This document shows, in pieces, positions 62,871 through 64,000 of a DNA stretch of 64,000 nucleotides. The stretch's first letter is position 1; each line of letters starts with the position of its first letter. A program made the translations under genes and the position numbers. The notes beneath the pieces were generated by a model. That model did no database searches and was not told the origin of the DNA. It saw only the letters and a program-made list of their open reading frames with translations. Origin of the DNA: Flavobacteriales bacterium (GTDB lineage Bacteria > Bacteroidota > Bacteroidia > Flavobacteriales_F > PHOS-HE28); contig JACJZJ010000003.1 in NCBI GenBank assembly GCA_020635675.1, positions 372,001 through 436,000 of the forward strand, given 5' to 3'.

Positions 62871-64000
62871 TCAGCGCGCCAGCACGATCCGATGCACGCC
62901 GACAGTGCCGTTCATACGGACCTGTAGGGTGTAGATGCCGTTGTTCAGGGAGCGGGCCAGCTCAAGTGTCGTATCCAGCCTGCCGTTCCGGATGATGGCG
63001 CGCCGGGCCATCACCTGTGCACCAAGCACATCGTACATCTCGATCGCAACGGTGGTCTCGCTGCTCGTCGGGTCGTTGACGGACAGGTACAGCCGATCGT
63101 CATGCACCGGATTCGGCCAAAGCGTGATGGGGGAAGGGGCCGTGTCAGCGGTGAGGCTGCGTGGTTGTGCGGATGGGGGGGTGGAAGCGGTCATGATGGT
63201 GCAGGCCGGGCCGAATGGACAATAGCTAGCGCCATTGTCGTAGCTCACCCGAACGCGCACCTCGTACATTCGCCCGTATTCCAGGGGGGCATTGGCCCAT
63301 TGGGTCAGGAGCAGGGCGGACCCCGGGTTCGAGATCCGGCGTGTCCAGGCGTTCAGAGGATCGTAGAACTCGAATTGGTACAGCACCGTGCTGCTCACAT
63401 AATCGGCCCAAAGGTGTTGGCTGCCGTCCAGTACCACGTTCGTGATGTTGCAGCTGTGGTGCGGATCGCCCGGATCGTCGACAAGTTGCGTCGTCGGGCA
63501 GTTGGCCGGGGAGGTGTCGATCATCAGGCGGCAGGCCGGGCCAAAGGCGCTGTAGACGCCGTTCACCATGGTACGTACCCGAACGTTCAGCAGCAGGTTA
63601 TGCGGAAGCGGATAGGAAATGATGTTGCTCAACCGGATATAGCTGCACCGGGCAGGGCCAAAAGGAAAGAGGTAGTTGTTCGTCGCATGGCTGATGAACA
63701 CCCTTCTGCTGTAGGAACCGTTCGGGTCGAAGAACCAGAATTGGTAGCCGTCATCGGTCTGGTCGCCCACACCCCATTGTGCGCTCACGGTCGCGTTCTC
63801 CACCGCACCGATCCAGTCCGTGGGCAGAAGGTCCATCAGGTCGCACCGGCTGGGCTTGATGCGGTCCGTACCCAGCGGCAGACAGAACTCCCCGCCATTG
63901 GCGATCTGACTGGTGGCGCCGAACAGGCCCGCCTCGCCGTTGTCGATGATCCTGTCGCCATCGGCCGTACGCAACACGTACCCGCCATTGCCAAAGTCAC
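62871..64000 (-). CDS. T9SS cargo protein with tandem modules (5' end outside window)
   Basis: The frame is open to the window edge (about 375 residues seen), so the N-terminus is missing; an internal GTG at 63977 is not a start. The visible part parallels residues about 730-1101 of the gene at 59234: GGYVLR with DGDRIIDNG, DDGYQFWFFDPNG, LLLNVRVR with VNGVY and GPACR, then a second module ending CPFGPAC, and a type A sorting domain (LWPNPVHDDRLYLSV). It is thus a tandem paralogue of its downstream neighbour. It is probably a surface or released protein; function is unknown. Confidence 0.85.
   Translation of the reverse strand, partial: DFGNGGYVLRTADGDRIIDNGEAGLFGATSQIANGGEFCLPLGTDRIKPSRCDLMDLLPTDWIGAVENATVSAQWGVGDQTDDGYQFWFFDPNGSYSRRVFISHATNNYLFPFGPARCSYIRLSNIISYPLPHNLLLNVRVRTMVNGVYSAFGPACRLMIDTSPANCPTTQLVDDPGDPHHSCNITNVVLDGSQHLWADYVSSTVLYQFEFYDPLNAWTRRISNPGSALLLTQWANAPLEYGRMYEVRVRVSYDNGASYCPFGPACTIMTASTPPSAQPRSLTADTAPSPITLWPNPVHDDRLYLSVNDPTSSETTVAIEMYDVLGAQVMARRAIIRNGRLDTTLELARSLNNGIYTLQVRMNGTVGVHRIVLAR

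Overview
The window is about 64 kb of GC-rich (visually near 60%) chromosomal DNA from a member of the Bacteroidota, most likely a high-GC Flavobacteriales-type lineage (inference). Supporting signs are: at least five proteins with type IX secretion (T9SS) C-terminal sorting domains and a sixth with a similar tail, a PorE-like T9SS component, a fused SecDF, a type III glutamine synthetase, promoters of the Bacteroidota type (TAnnTTTG at -7, sometimes TTTG about 19 bases upstream), and A-rich rather than Shine-Dalgarno start regions. No insertion sequence, prophage, CRISPR array or rRNA operon was seen.

Layout. 1-5432 (+): the end of a TPR protein, an outer-membrane beta-barrel protein and gyrB. 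5489-12067 (-): two T9SS cargo proteins, then a pair made of an ECF sigma factor and a membrane-anchored PKD protein that ends in a T9SS-type domain. 12214-13155 (+): mdh. 13263-15566 (-): a secreted VCBS/FG-GAP repeat protein. 15756-20557 (+): secDF with an inserted OmpA-like domain, tatA and a Na+/Ca2+ exchanger. 20665-24996 (+): glutamine synthetase III and the PorE-like protein. 25054-36166 (+): purM, prfA, pyrF, a DUF2851 protein, a PspC-domain protein, a K+ channel, an RmlD-like reductase, an NSS transporter with a tiny partner protein, a helix-hairpin-helix protein, apt and an acyl-CoA dehydrogenase. 36253-51499 (+): the translation and transcription core: rpsU, xerC-like recombinase, hpf, tRNA-Thr/Tyr/Gly/Thr, tuf, tRNA-Trp, secE, nusG, rplK, rplA, rplJ, rplL, rpoB, rpoC and a DUF3467 gene. 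51561-57947 (-): a patatin-barrel protein, a BtuF-like binding protein, a small membrane protein, cystathionine beta-synthase and a LolE-like permease. 57940-59169 (+): a NamZ-type muramidase. 59234-64000 (-): two paralogous secreted T9SS cargo proteins, the second cut by the window edge.

Housekeeping genes lie almost entirely on the plus strand, while every T9SS cargo gene lies on the minus strand, inserted between conserved blocks. Protein export is a recurring theme: SecDF, SecE and TatA move proteins across the inner membrane, the PorE-like protein belongs to the T9SS envelope machinery, and the cargo genes encode its probable substrates. The most unusual items are the OmpA-like (peptidoglycan-binding type) domain inside SecD, the ECF sigma factor paired with a membrane protein carrying a T9SS-type C-terminus, and a repeated module of about 85 residues in the cargo proteins at the right end.
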